From Tamarix chinensis (Eukaryota; Streptophyta; Magnoliopsida; Caryophyllales; Tamaricaceae): a DNA stretch of 64,000 nt. The position numbers and the translations under genes were made by a program. The stretch covers positions 94,918,236 through 94,982,235 of the forward strand of contig CM060177.1 of assembly GCA_030549775.1 (NCBI GenBank), written 5' to 3'. Of the stretch, positions 1 to 11,159 are shown piece by piece; the first letter of the stretch is position 1, and each line of letters starts with the position of its first letter. Below the pieces are notes generated by a model. That model did not search any database and was not told where the DNA came from. It saw only the letters and a program-made list of their open reading frames with translations.

Positions 1-461
1 GCGCAACGTTCGATTTGCCGGTTCAGCCTAAGGAAAAACTCTAAAGGAAGACCCAAAGATTCAGAGGCACAGTTTGTACAACAACAACTGAAATAGAAAA
101 AAAGAATGATCAAGATCGATCAAAGCAAGAGAGAGTAGATTCAGAGAAGAAGAGCGAGCGAGAGATTCACCGAGAGAGAGAGAGACAAGTCGCGAGAAGA
201 ATGGAAAAATTCAGCAATGTATTCTGTCAAATATTGACCGCGTATTACACTTTTACAAGCTATTTATACTAGTATGTGAGACCGTATATCAAACGTACAA
301 AATACCCGCACAGTATAGAACAACCGAAATACACATCCAGCCTTACAACGGGATGGGCTGAATGGGCTGTTACTTTGGGCCACATAAGTAAGTCTACTAG
401 CCCAAATAACACAAGAGAAATGCCCCAAATACAAGGTAAGTTTGAGACATAATTCCCATCA
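1..461 (-). mobile_element. Ty1/copia-type LTR (element J), truncated by window edge
   Basis: Read on the minus strand, this starts with TGATGGGAATTATG at 461. It has a TATAAATA box (plus 261-268), then a pyrimidine-rich leader with CTCTCTCT runs ending at the window edge. This arrangement (TG start, TATA about 200 bp in, short leader) is typical of copia LTRs. The 3' end of the LTR and any coding region lie outside the window, so it may be a solo LTR or part of a full element. No target duplication can be tested because the other end is missing. Confidence 0.6.
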
Positions 462-1780
462 GCTAAAAAACTTTAGCTAATCATGGCTATTAAGGATTGA
501 TTAATCCACAATCCTTTGCCCTTGTTCCACTAGTGTCTTCACGACTTCACTTTCCTATTCACACCATCACTCATTTAATCCCTCTTCATCCCTCATTTGT
601 ATATTTCCACTATAAAACCCCATCATCTTTGTTGTTGTTCTTCTTCTCCATCCCACCGAGCTCCCTTTAACAAGAAAAGCCCATCGTCTTTGTTGTTGTT
701 TCTCAATTATCGCCGAATTTTTTGTCAAAAAATGTCACATTACCCTTATCAATGCCATTCCACCATTGAAACCTTTCCTTTAGCTACTCCCATTCATTTC
801 ATTCTTCCCCTCCTAGTTGTGGAACTCCTCACTAAAGCTATCCCCTTGGCTGCACCCACACCCTCTATTTCCTCCCTTTTGCAATGCCCAACACCATCGT
901 TCTACCTTTTGTTTAGTGAAAAACATTGCCCAAGCTACCCCTAGTAATGACCACAAGTGTAATTTATCCCCTCATTGCAATGAAAACAATTGTTATTGCC
1001 TCCCCTTTCTCTCCGTGACTTTGTTCCACTATTCCTTATTGTGGTGTTGCCTCACGTAGCTTCCTTTGCCTGATTATTTTTTAAAACCTCTTTCCCTATT
1101 TATTTTTAATTAATTTTTATTATTGTTGTGTTTTATTAGATGCTAATATATGTTTTAGTTGTTTTAATGAGAGGAGTTTGAAGAGGTTGAGTAGAGACTT
1201 GTTGGGTGAAACTTACTTTGTTTCTTTTCTTTAATAAGAGGTAATTGTACCTTTCTACTAACATATGAAATCATGTGGTGATATATAAAGGTCATTATGT
1301 TGATTAGGGTATGATTTATGTATGGGTTTTTGAAAGAATAAATTTATGTGTTGTACACCAAACGTTTTACAATAGGTACGTCCTTTTTATGAATAGGTGT
1401 GAATGTGAAAGTATGTTACTAAATAATTAGCATGTATTCATTGCATTATTAATATAAGATACACACATGTGTATTTTGTTGAATGATTTACATATGTGTG
1501 TTGAGGGTTTTGTTAGGGTTTATGATCTTGCCAATGTTATGATGTAAATGCTATGATTATCATTGCCTAGTAGCTAGGGTTTATATAAATAACATAAAAA
1601 GCATAGACAAGTAATTAGGATTATAATACGATAATTGTTATTCACATGATATAGGGTTAGAAATTCTCACTTGCATATACTATGATATAAATTGACCTTT
1701 TAATTGTCATAGTATACTATAAATATGTACACACATGTGGTATAGAATATATGACACATTATAAATGCATGATTAGGGTT
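462..1780 (+). mobile_element. Element H, LTR piece 1 (U3 end, TATA, leader)
   Basis: This is assigned to a long plus-strand Ty3/gypsy LTR by its contents and by matching pieces further right. It holds a TATA box (611-617), then a C/T-rich leader (620-1080) and an AT-rich stretch like that of LTR C. The LTR start is not visible, probably lost to or beyond copia LTR J. Short ORFs here (from 597 and 817) are low-complexity and match no protein I know, so I do not call a gene. Assignment to H is an inference from the later pieces at 4138, 10550 and 43504. Confidence 0.45.
611..617 (+). promoter_or_regulatory. TATA box of LTR H
   Basis: TATAAAA lies in the context CCACTATAAAACCCC and is followed by a long pyrimidine-rich leader, as in the other gypsy LTRs of this window. 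Confidence 0.45.
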
Positions 1781-1788
1781 TATACACA

Positions 1789-4129
1789 TAGAGCTAGCAT
1801 AAGTTGACCCGACCCGCCCAACCCTATCACACTTGAGTGAAACTGACCCGATAAAAATCGAAAAGTTTAGCAGCCCGACCCGACACTAACCCAATCTGAT
1901 AACAATTAACCTAACTTGGAACAAACCCAACCTGATCCCAACCCATGACCAGATAGCGACCCGACCCATCATCCACCCGACCCACCATCGACCTGATATG
2001 ATGTTGAACTGACCCAACATTAACCTTACTCGACATTAACCCCACCACACATCAAAATCTATTATAATAATAATAAATTAAACATATTGTATTATTCATT
2101 TAAAGCTTTGAAAAATACAGTGTTTTATAATTTATACTTATTTTTCATACTTTTACCCTAGACACCCTTATTTATTAAAAATATCCTAATAAATTTTTCC
2201 ACGCAAAAATACAACATTAAGAAGTCATAATAATAATTTAATAATCAAGTAATCAAATAAATGATAATAAATGATAAATATCTTTGTTAGATTGAATCAT
2301 GCAATGTTTTTTTTTTATTAAAATATATAAATATCTTTATTATTTACTTATGAAAATAAAGGGCATCTAATATTTATATTTCATTTATGTGTACTAGTAA
2401 TCTTATGATTATATCTAATATTGAAAATATAATAAATGATAATTATACATTGTAAAGTTATATTATGATCACCTTTATTTTATAAAATTATCTTTTTTAA
2501 GTAATCAAATAAATTTTAAATATCTTTGTTAGATTGAATCATGCAATGTTTTTTATTGCTAAAATTTATAAATATCTTTATTATTTACTTATAAAAATAA
2601 GGCACATCTAATATTCTTATTTTATTTATGTGTACTAGTAATCTTATAAATATATCAAATATTTAAAATGTAATAAATGATAATTATAAATTGTATACTC
2701 ATATTATGATCATCTTTATTTTATAAAATTATCTTTTTCTTAAGTAATAAAATATTTTAAGCAATCAAATAAATGATAATAAATGATAAATATCTTTGTT
2801 ACATTGAATCATGCAATATTTTTTATTGTTAAAATTTATAAATATCTTTATTATTTACTTGTGAAAATAAAGCGCACCTAATATTTATATTTAATTTATA
2901 TATACTAGTAATCTTATGATTGTCTCTAATATTTACAATGTAATAAATGATAATTATACATTGTATAGTCATATTATGATCACCTTTATTTTATAAAATT
3001 ATATATTTTTAAGTAATCAAATCAATGATAAATATCTTTATTAGATTAAATCATGCAATGTTTTTTATTGTTAAAATTTATACGTATCTTTATTATTTAC
3101 TTTTGAAAATAAAACGTACCCAATATTCATATTTTATTTATGTGTACTAGTAATCTTATGATTGTCTCTAATATTTACAATGTAAAAAATGATAATTATA
3201 CATTGTATAGTTATGTTATGATAACCTTCATTTTATAAAATTATATTTTTTAAGTAATCAAGTAAATGGTAATAAATGATAAATATCTTTGTTAGATTGA
3301 ATCATACAATGTTTTTTATTGTTAAAATTTATAAATATCTTTTTTCTTTACTTGTGAAAATAAATCGCATCTAGTATTCTTATTTCATTTATGTGTACTA
3401 GTAATCTTATGATTCTCTCTAATATTTATAATGTGATAAATAATAATAATTATATATTATATAGTCATATTATGATCACCTTTATTTTATTAAATTATAT
3501 TTTTAAGCAATCAAATATTTTAAGTAATAAAATAAATGATAAATATCTTTATTAGATTAAATCATGCAATATTTTTTATTATTAAAATTTATAAATATCT
3601 TTATTATTTACTTGTAAAAATAAAGCGCATATAATATTCCTATTTTATTTATGCGTACCAGTAATCTTATGATTGTCTTTAATATTTACAATATAATAAA
3701 TTATAATTACGTGAACCCAAATTTGACTCAATCCATCAAAACTTGACCCAACCCAACCCATCAAGTTAACCCGTAACTACTCAAACCAAGCCATCAAATT
3801 GCACGAAATGACCCGACCCATAAAGTTAGTATGAAACAACGGGACCAACCCGTCAAATTACATGAAATGACCAAACGAGCTATGCCCACCTAGTCATGTT
3901 AACTAGAAAATGACCCAAAGCCAATCCAACCCTACCAGTCAAGTTAACCCGAAATGATCTGTCCCAACACATTAACTCAAAATGACTTGGAACTATAACA
4001 TCCTGACGTGGAACTGACCTGACCCAAACCCAAAATGACCCGATCCAACCCAAAACTGAACCGTAAAAGACAAATGACCTGAAATGACCTGACCTGAACT
4101 CGATCCACCTAACCCGATTGCCACCTCTA
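1789..4129. mobile_element. Non-autonomous hAT-like DNA transposon with internal tandem array
   Basis: The left end TAGAGCTAGCAT and the reverse complement of the right end, TAGAGGTGGCAA, match at 9 of 12 positions. The flanking octamers TATACACA (1781-1788) and TGTACACA (4130-4137) match at 7 of 8. Eight-base duplications and a TAGRGGTGGCA-type end are usual for plant hAT elements. Both arms (1797-2045 and 3713-4120) are rich in ACCCGACCC on the plus strand, so the arms are in direct, not inverted, orientation. The middle is an AT-rich tandem array. No transposase reading frame is present. It sits inside LTR H. Confidence 0.7.
2240..3705. repeat. Six-copy tandem repeat, about 242-270 bp per unit
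   Basis: The anchor ATTGAATCATGCAATGTT recurs with small changes at 2291, 2533, 2803, 3045, 3296 and 3555, giving spacings of 242, 270, 242, 251 and 259. Each unit also contains GTGTACTAGTAATCTTATGA and ATTATGATCACCTTTATTTT. The array fills the centre of the hAT-like element, between its two ACCCGACCC-rich arms. Confidence 0.85.
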
Positions 4130-4137
4130 TGTACACA

Positions 4138-4725
4138 TAAGTTTCTAAATACATAAAAAAGTGGAAAAATACAATCAAGTGTTAAATCATAATGGCTACC
4201 TTCATGGTAAAATATTGTGAATAATTATCTTTTAGCCTTTTCATGAAAAAAATCCCATAATAATAATTTTTTGGTACAAAATTTGGATAATAATGGTGAA
4301 ATTAGGGTTTTTGGTATTTTAGTCATTTTTTACCTAATGCGCTTAATGTGAATAATTGAATATAAGATGACCTTGGAATTTTGATGTGTTGAAATAAGTA
4401 TTTACTTTGACATTAACTTGGATATTTGACCTTAGGTTTTACTCAAATAATTAGAAATAAAGGGAAAATGGTTATGTATTTAAATGAGAATTGTTATGCA
4501 CTATGTGATATATGTGGTTAACTTATAAAATATTAGTACTTAAAGTGGAAGACCTTGTGTTTGGGAATAGTTACTTTATAAGATTAGCTACTTTAGAGAT
4601 GAGGTAGGAGCCAATGGTTTGTTTTGGTTCACTAATGTGCTGTTGTGTCCCAATAAGGCCCTAATGTACTCTATTAATAACCTATGAGCCCTATAGGAGG
4701 TATCAATACTTAAGGATTAGGTGTC
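4138..4725 (+). mobile_element. Element H, LTR piece 2
   Basis: This is AT-rich LTR sequence between the hAT-like element and solo LTR A. It contains the box TTAGTACTTAAAGTGGAAGA (4533-4552). A matching box occurs in LTRs A, B, C, D and E at the start of their minisatellite block, which is why this stretch is read as part of an LTR. No coding sequence is seen. Confidence 0.5.
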
Positions 4726-5857
4726 CAAGGTGAAATGCCCCAAAATCCTAATTCCTATTATCTACTATTAAATAATATTTTTATGTGGGAGTTTAACCAA
4801 AATAATTCATTTTTTTATTAAAATAAGAGGAAGTTAATTAGGTTAAACCAAAAAGAAATTTAAAAGTGTTTTAAATAGGAGGAGTTGTGGTATTTTAAGC
4901 TAATTAAGGATTTTATTTTAGAAATCAATTAAATAAGTTAATTTATTTAAATTAAGAAGAATAAAATAGTTCCAAATTAATATAAAATTTATAAATAATT
5001 TAATTGGAGAAAATTAGAGTGTGTTGTTAATTTAAAATGGAATTTAAGAAAACTCTTTCAAAAATCCCTAAATTAACCTAAAAATAGGAATTATTATTTT
5101 GATAATTATATTTTATTAAACATCCTAAATTACCCAAATCATACTAATTAATCCAACCACTAATTTCCATTATTTTTCCTTTTTCCTTTTCTTCATTTTT
5201 CCCCTCTTTTTCCTTTTCTTTCCCTTCCTTTCTTTTTTTTTCTACTCCCCCCGACTTGGGCCGGCCTGCTGGCCCAGCACCCTGCGCAGCCCAACTCTCC
5301 CCCGCGGCCCAGCGACCCAGCTGCCTGTAAGACAAAACGCCGCGTTTCGGCGCTAAAGTTGCTAAAACGCCGCGTAGCGACAAGTTAAAAGATAGCCGTT
5401 GCCAGACCGACGCGGACGCCGCGTTTTGCCCAAAAATCGCCCAAAACGCCACGTTTAATTTATGGGGGAAATAACCGCCGCCGCCCGGCCGGTTCCCCCT
5501 TCCCTTTTTCCTTTCCCCTGGACCGCCGGTCCAGCCTCTTCTTCTTCTTCTTCTTCTTCTTCTTCGTCCCTGTGTCGTCGTCATTCGCCGCCTGCAACAC
5601 GAAATTCCGCCGGAGCAAGAAAAGCCTGCAACGCCAGCCATTGCTCCCGTCTTTTCGTCCCTCTCCACCTCGTTGACTTCCCTGTGGACATGACAAATCA
5701 ATCGTAGCCCTTCTCCCACACGAAATCACTCTCTCTCTCTCCCCGACGAGTCTCAGTCTGCAACTACAGACCTGCTCCGGTCAGCCTCGCCGGACACGCA
5801 TCCACCTAACCTCCGACCTCCCTCGCACCCTTGTCATTTTCCCGTCCCAATTTGGCC

Positions 5858-5865
5858 TATAAATA
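5858..5865 (+). promoter_or_regulatory. TATA box of LTR A
   Basis: TATAAATA in GGCCTATAAATAGACCC, placed between the GC-rich U3 and the leader. Confidence 0.6.
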
Positions 5866-6410
5866 GACCCAACCATTGCCTTAATCGGGTTCGACAATTG
5901 GGAACCCAGGCAGAGCAAACCGCGCGCCGCCCTGCCTTCAGACGGCCGCTTCTCCGCCGCCAGCCACCCCTACCACCTACCCTTGCCACCAAGATACTCC
6001 CTGAACCTCCCTCTACACAACCAACCACCTTAGATTCCCTGACTTGCGCCACACGTGCCGCCCTGGCCGTGCGAAAACCTCTCCCCAAATCGACCCCTTC
6101 CAGCCCTACGCCACCTTCGTGCCGCCGCCACCTGCTGTGCCGCCGCTTGCAGCACCACCACCACCCCCCAAAACAACCAGGGGTTCCTGCTCTACCACCC
6201 TATACCTCCCATTTCTCCTAGTTTCCCCTTCCCTAGCCTCCACCTCCATTTTTCCCCCCTCTCTTCCCTTCCTCCACCACCGCCGCACCGCCGCCGCCGC
6301 CGCACCGCCGCCGCTGCCGCCGCGCCGCCGCCGTAGCCACCACCTCAGCCAGGTTGCTCCAAATTTCTTGGACAGTTGAACCCTAGACCTGGAATAACAG
6401 ACGTAGTTAA

Positions 6411-7074
6411 TAAATTTATTATTATTAACTATTAATGTTAATGCTATTATAATCATTATTAACCTATTTATTATTAATACTATTACTATAATTATTATTA
6501 GTACAACCATTATTAATATTATTATTATTATTACTATTGTTGACAGGCCCTAACATTAACCTAAGAACTTCTAATTAATGGTATTAAGCAATACAAGACC
6601 CTATTAAGTTATTATTATTGTTAATATTGCTAGTATTACTATTATTATCCTTATTATTGCTAGCACTACTATTATCGTTACTATTATGATTACTATTATT
6701 ATTATTATTATTATCGTTATTATTATTACTCTTACTATTATTATTGTTATTATAATTATTATTGTCATTTATTACTATTATTATTTTTATTACTATTATC
6801 GTTATTATTATTATTAGTACCATTATCGCATGTGTTATTTTAACTATGACTAATATCCTTAGTACCTTAAATATTACTATTATTATTATTATTATTATTA
6901 TTATTATCACTATTATTACTATTATTATTATTCTTATTATTGTCATTATTACTACTATTGTTATTATTATTATTATTAATAATATTATTATTGTTATCAT
7001 TATTATTATTATCTTTATTATTTTTATTATCAACATTACTATTATGGTTATTACTATTACTATTACTATTATTA

Positions 7075-7124
<50 letters not shown>

Positions 7125-7542
7125 TTTGTTATTGTTTTGTTGTTGTTGTTGTTGTATTTAATGCATTTATTATTTTATCGATTATTACCATCGCTATTAT
7201 CCTTAACATTATAATTTAATAATATTACCTTAGTATTTTTGTTATGCTTAGTATTGCCACAACTATTGTATTATTATTATTATTGTGATTATTATTATTG
7301 TTATTTTTATTATTATTGTTATTATTGTTACTATCATTATTGCTATCATTACTATTATTATTATTACTATGGTTAATACTAGTGTCATTATGTTATCTTT
7401 CTAACTAATATTGTTATCGCTATTATTCCTATTAGTATTATTTCTAGTACTCTTACTATCATTTGTATTATTACTATTATTATTATTATTGTTGTTATTA
7501 TTAATATTAATATTAATATTATTATTGTTGTTATTATTATTG

Positions 7543-7586
<44 letters not shown>

Positions 7587-7761
7587 GTTGTTGTTGTTAT
7601 TATTATTGTTGTTATTATTAATATTATTATTGTTATTATTATTATTATTATTAGCATTATTATTATTGTTATTATTCTTATCATTATTATTATTATTGCT
7701 ACTATTATTATTATTATTATTATTATTTTCATTACTACTACTCCTTCTACTATTATTATTG

Positions 7762-7792
<31 letters not shown>

Positions 7793-7995
7793 TATTGCTA
7801 TTTTCATCTGAATGACTATGGTTGCGTTATTATTTTATTGTTATCGGTAATATTACTATCAATGATGCTACTACAATTTCAATTATTACTATTATCATTA
7901 TTATCATTATAGCCATTATTATTCTTATTATGAGTACTATTATTATAAGTAGTATTCTTATTATTGTTAGTATTATTAGTAATTATTATTAATAA
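6411..7995. repeat. Imperfect (ATT/TTA)n microsatellite inside LTR A
   Basis: This is about 1.6 kb of near-continuous ATT/TTA triplets with scattered C and G substitutions. It yields long but meaningless Ile- or Leu-only reading frames on both strands. LTR B has a shorter AAT array (21590-22200) at the equivalent place, between the leader and the TAGGTAAGG block, so the array belongs to the LTR family and expanded in A. Confidence 0.9.
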
Positions 7996-9469
7996 TATTG
8001 GAACCCTTACCTTAATACTCTGGATTTCGCTAAAACCTACTTTAATTAGTGATAACCCGTATAAAACTATCGTAAGAATAGTAATAACCCTACCCTTTAT
8101 TTATAAACCCCTATTATTAATATTAGCCTTAGTATTAGGCCATGATAGGGGTAAGATAGGAATTATGATAATTCGGGTAGAGGGAGATTGACCCTTAGTA
8201 TTTCTTCCTTATAGGTGAACCGGGTCAAACCCCAGGAGGTGTAGGAGCGTGCTCCAAGCCCGGCGCCGATTTAGGTAAGGACGTAACTAAGGCCACCTGT
8301 GTGTATTGCATGTTTTAGCTGTCTTGTATGCTTTGTGCGGTGGTATGCTATAACCTGTATATTATATGTGTACTTGTGTAGTGCAGCATGGAACCGAGGT
8401 ACGTTCTCGTGCTCTCGTCTGTGTGTACTAATATGTTGTGGTACAAGTATGATGTGATGTGATGTGACCCCTACGACATGCATGCTAGGTTATGTGAGGA
8501 AGTGTTGTGAAGTGGGGACTTGAAAAAGAAAAATAAGCAATTAAGATAACCAAAGGGAAGTACGTCGGTTAACATAGGCATGGACGACCTAAGGAATTCA
8601 TAATTTTTGAGATGATGAGAAAAAGGGGGAATCAAATAAATAGAAGAGTGGGAATAAAATAAGGTTGCATGGGGGAAACTAGGGTTTGCATGGAAATGAT
8701 AGAGTTGGCATGGTGGAAATGATAGGGTTTGCGTGAGAAGGTTAAGGTCCACATGGGCACGAACCTTACGTATGAAAAGTTACCTTGGGACGTGAGGAAG
8801 TTAGTGGAAGGTCCGTTTGGGAGTCTGGAGACTCGAGGTGAAATATAGTACATAGGGTCATATAAGGGACCCGATTAGGATTTTGGGAAGAATTAGTAAT
8901 ATGAGAAAGGCGAAAGGAAAATGGTTAAGGGTGAGTGAGGTGCGGGTTGAGAGTGAGAATTTACGTTATAAGGAATGATTATGGGGGTTTTGAGGGAGGA
9001 GAAGTATTGGGTGAAAAGGAGGGGTTACTTGTGGGAAAGGAAAGGTACTAGAGTCGAAGTGGCCAACTAGAGTTTTAGGGTCACAGGTAGAATCGATGGG
9101 TAAAGCGATATGATTTGGGGATTGGACCAGAATGAGATGAGGTGTTGAGGATAGATGAATTAATGGTAGAGGGGGGGTTGGACCACATAGGTCCAATTAG
9201 GGTTTCAAGGGAAACCCTAGAGACTAATGGCGGGTGGAGTCGATGTCACGAGGTGTTGTGCCTTAATTCATACTCTAGGAGTTGGTTTTTATTATGTGTA
9301 TGTATAGCGGGGAATTGGATATCGAGGTGTGATAAGGGGTGCACAAGTTCCAAGATATGGGACGGGCCCTCCTGGGAGGATAAGTGCGGATATAGTTAGC
9401 CATGCATGTCAAGGGTAAAACACTTTCAATAAGATACGCTAAGATACTAATCACTTAAAGAGAAAGATG

Positions 9470-9850
9470 CTGAGCCGGGCCCAGACCGGTCCACCGGCGA
9501 ATAATAGTGGCCAGGAGCCGGGGTGCTCTAAAGACCGTGCCACCGGCGAACAATAGTGGTCAGGAGCGTTTTGCCCTGTATGATTTCCGGTCCACCGGCT
9601 ATAATAGTGGGGGTTTCCGTGCTCAGCAAACCAAACATAAAATCTATAAGACATGGGAAACTACTAAATACTTACAGTGGAACACCATGTGAGTCGGGGC
9701 CAGACCGGTCCATCGGCAAATAATAGTGGCCAGGAGCGTTCTGCCCTGGAGACCGGTCCACCGGCAAATAATAGTGGTCAGGAGCGTTCTGCCCTGAGTT
9801 TATATATTCCGGTCCACCGGCTATAATAGTGGGGTTCCCGCACTCACGTG
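9470..9850 (+). repeat. CCGG minisatellite in LTR A
   Basis: Six units of the form CCGGTCCACCGG followed by AATAATAGTGG, spaced about 60-70 bp and arranged as two triplets. CAGGAGCGTT(T/C)TGCCCTG is inserted in most units. Related units occur in LTRs B and C at the same relative place. Confidence 0.8.
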
Positions 9851-10020
9851 GATTAATAAAGACTGTGTGTGAAATGGACATATTATTAACGAGGATAAAG
9901 AATAAGTCACCGGAAAGTACTCAGGCCTTATCTTGTGTGTTATTGCATGATACTTATATGATTGTGTTATGTAGGCTACGTGGTATGATCATATGCTTGG
10001 CCTTAGCACACCTACGCCCT

Positions 10021-10045
10021 TACTCAGTACTGGACCCGTACTGAT
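10021..10045 (+). other. GTAC inverted repeat in LTR A
   Basis: TACTCAGTAC, then TGGACCC, then GTACTGATA form a short hairpin-capable repeat. The same form is seen in B (20274-20295), C (19405-19428), D (24070-24098), E (28712-28731 and 37406-37429) and H (43848-43868). Confidence 0.6.
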
Positions 10046-10549
10046 ACTACACTGGTTGAATGGGTCCTGTGATGATCCACCAATGGTGGGGAGCAGACCT
10101 TGATGCAGGTTTTGATCGGTTACTAACTTGGGGTGGAAGGCTTGACCTGAGTGAGTAAGCGGTCCGGATATTTATCCTTCGGAATTTGTTTTGTTTAATT
10201 GTATTCGTCTTTGGAAGTTACGAGTGTTGTACTTAAATTTTCAAGGGTTTATCGTACCTTATCCTTCCGTTATTTTAATTCCTCTGACATTTGGAATTTT
10301 AAATTGTACTTCCGAACGTAACTCTTGACTTTCGTACTCTGACTTCCTTATCACTTATGCCTTACTAATGATTCGTTTTGGTTATAATATTTTAGCCTTA
10401 GCACTTAGTATCGGGTCGATAGTTGTGAATAGATCTGGTACTAAGTGTGGCGGTAATACCCCCAAATTTATAGTTTTATTTGCTTGCTTCCGCTTATTTC
10501 TTTCAAAAAAAATTTTTTCAGGAGTGAAATTTGGGGGTGTTACACAAGG

Positions 10550-10624
10550 TGTGGAGGGTATTATGTCACCTTGTGCATTAGTATGACCAGTACTGCTATG
10601 CTTTTGGGTTGGATGGTTGGGAGG
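10550..10624 (+). mobile_element. Element H, LTR piece 3
   Basis: These 75 bp lie between LTR A and element F. The module CCTTGTGCATTAGTATGACCAGT closely resembles CCTTGTGCGCCAATATGACCAGT just right of F (about 43513). I read these as two units of the H minisatellite separated by the F insertion. Confidence 0.5.
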
Positions 10625-11159
10625 ATACCTATAATACCCCATCCTAAAATTTTTTAAAATCTGTTTAAAATCATGCTACTATAAAATAAATTAGTTTTGA
10701 CTTTGGAAAGTGATTGAAATTTTAATAAAATTGTAAATTTTAGGCACGTCGATTAACTGGATTCCCTAATCAACCGACCAGTATGCTCAATAACTAAAAC
10801 TTTTATTTTTTGATAAACTAGTCGACTAGTTTTCCCTAATTGGTCGACTAGTTCTCATGCGATTTTAGATTATTTTATGATTTTAATTTGAATCTTTATC
10901 CATTGTTGACAAAAACTTATAATTAAAATCTATTTGTGCTAATAAGCATATTTTGGTGCTTTTGGATTATTTTTACATTATTTAGATCATTATATGATTA
11001 TATTTAGCTAAAATTTCCTCCAAAAGCACTTTTTGAGACACTTCTCACCTTCTCTCTTCTTCACTAGTTTCCTCTCTCTTCTGGTAGCCATGGATACTTG
11101 TTAGACTTTATACACCTATTCCCTAACTTACCAACCCACTGCCATGCCTCTCCTTAATC

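Larger units (their letters stand above)
4731..10544 (+). mobile_element. Solo LTR A (Ty3/gypsy type), 5.8 kb
   Basis: It starts TGAAATGCCCC and ends GGGGGTGTTACA, and is flanked by a perfect CAAGG duplication (4726-4730 and 10545-10549). Order inside: AT-rich start; GC-rich U3 (5250-5830); TATA box (5858); proline-codon-like GC-rich leader (5900-6360); an ATT microsatellite (6411-7995); a block with TAGGTAAGGACGTAACTAAGG (about 8273-8293) shared with LTR B; the ACTTAAAG box (9453); a CCGG minisatellite; the GTAC inverted repeat (10023); and a 3' end shared in form with B, C, E and H. No gag or pol is present. Intact CpGs in U3 and the perfect duplication suggest a fairly late insertion. At 5.8 kb it is unusually long for an LTR, mainly because of the microsatellite. 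Confidence 0.8.

Noticed and set aside
1797..4120. ACCCGACCC repeats as telomere-like sequence
   Set aside because: The unit is not TTTAGGG, the repeats are irregular, and they form the arms of a transposon with its own TSD.
5144..6379. Overlapping ORFs in the GC-rich stretch, including a 191-aa minus frame
   Set aside because: They lie in U3 and leader of LTR A, have low complexity (Arg, Pro or Ser runs) and match no family; the TATA box and TSD explain the region.
6584..7815. Several 130-150-aa ORFs on both strands made almost only of Ile or Leu
   Set aside because: They are translations of the ATT microsatellite in LTR A, and both strands are open for the same reason.
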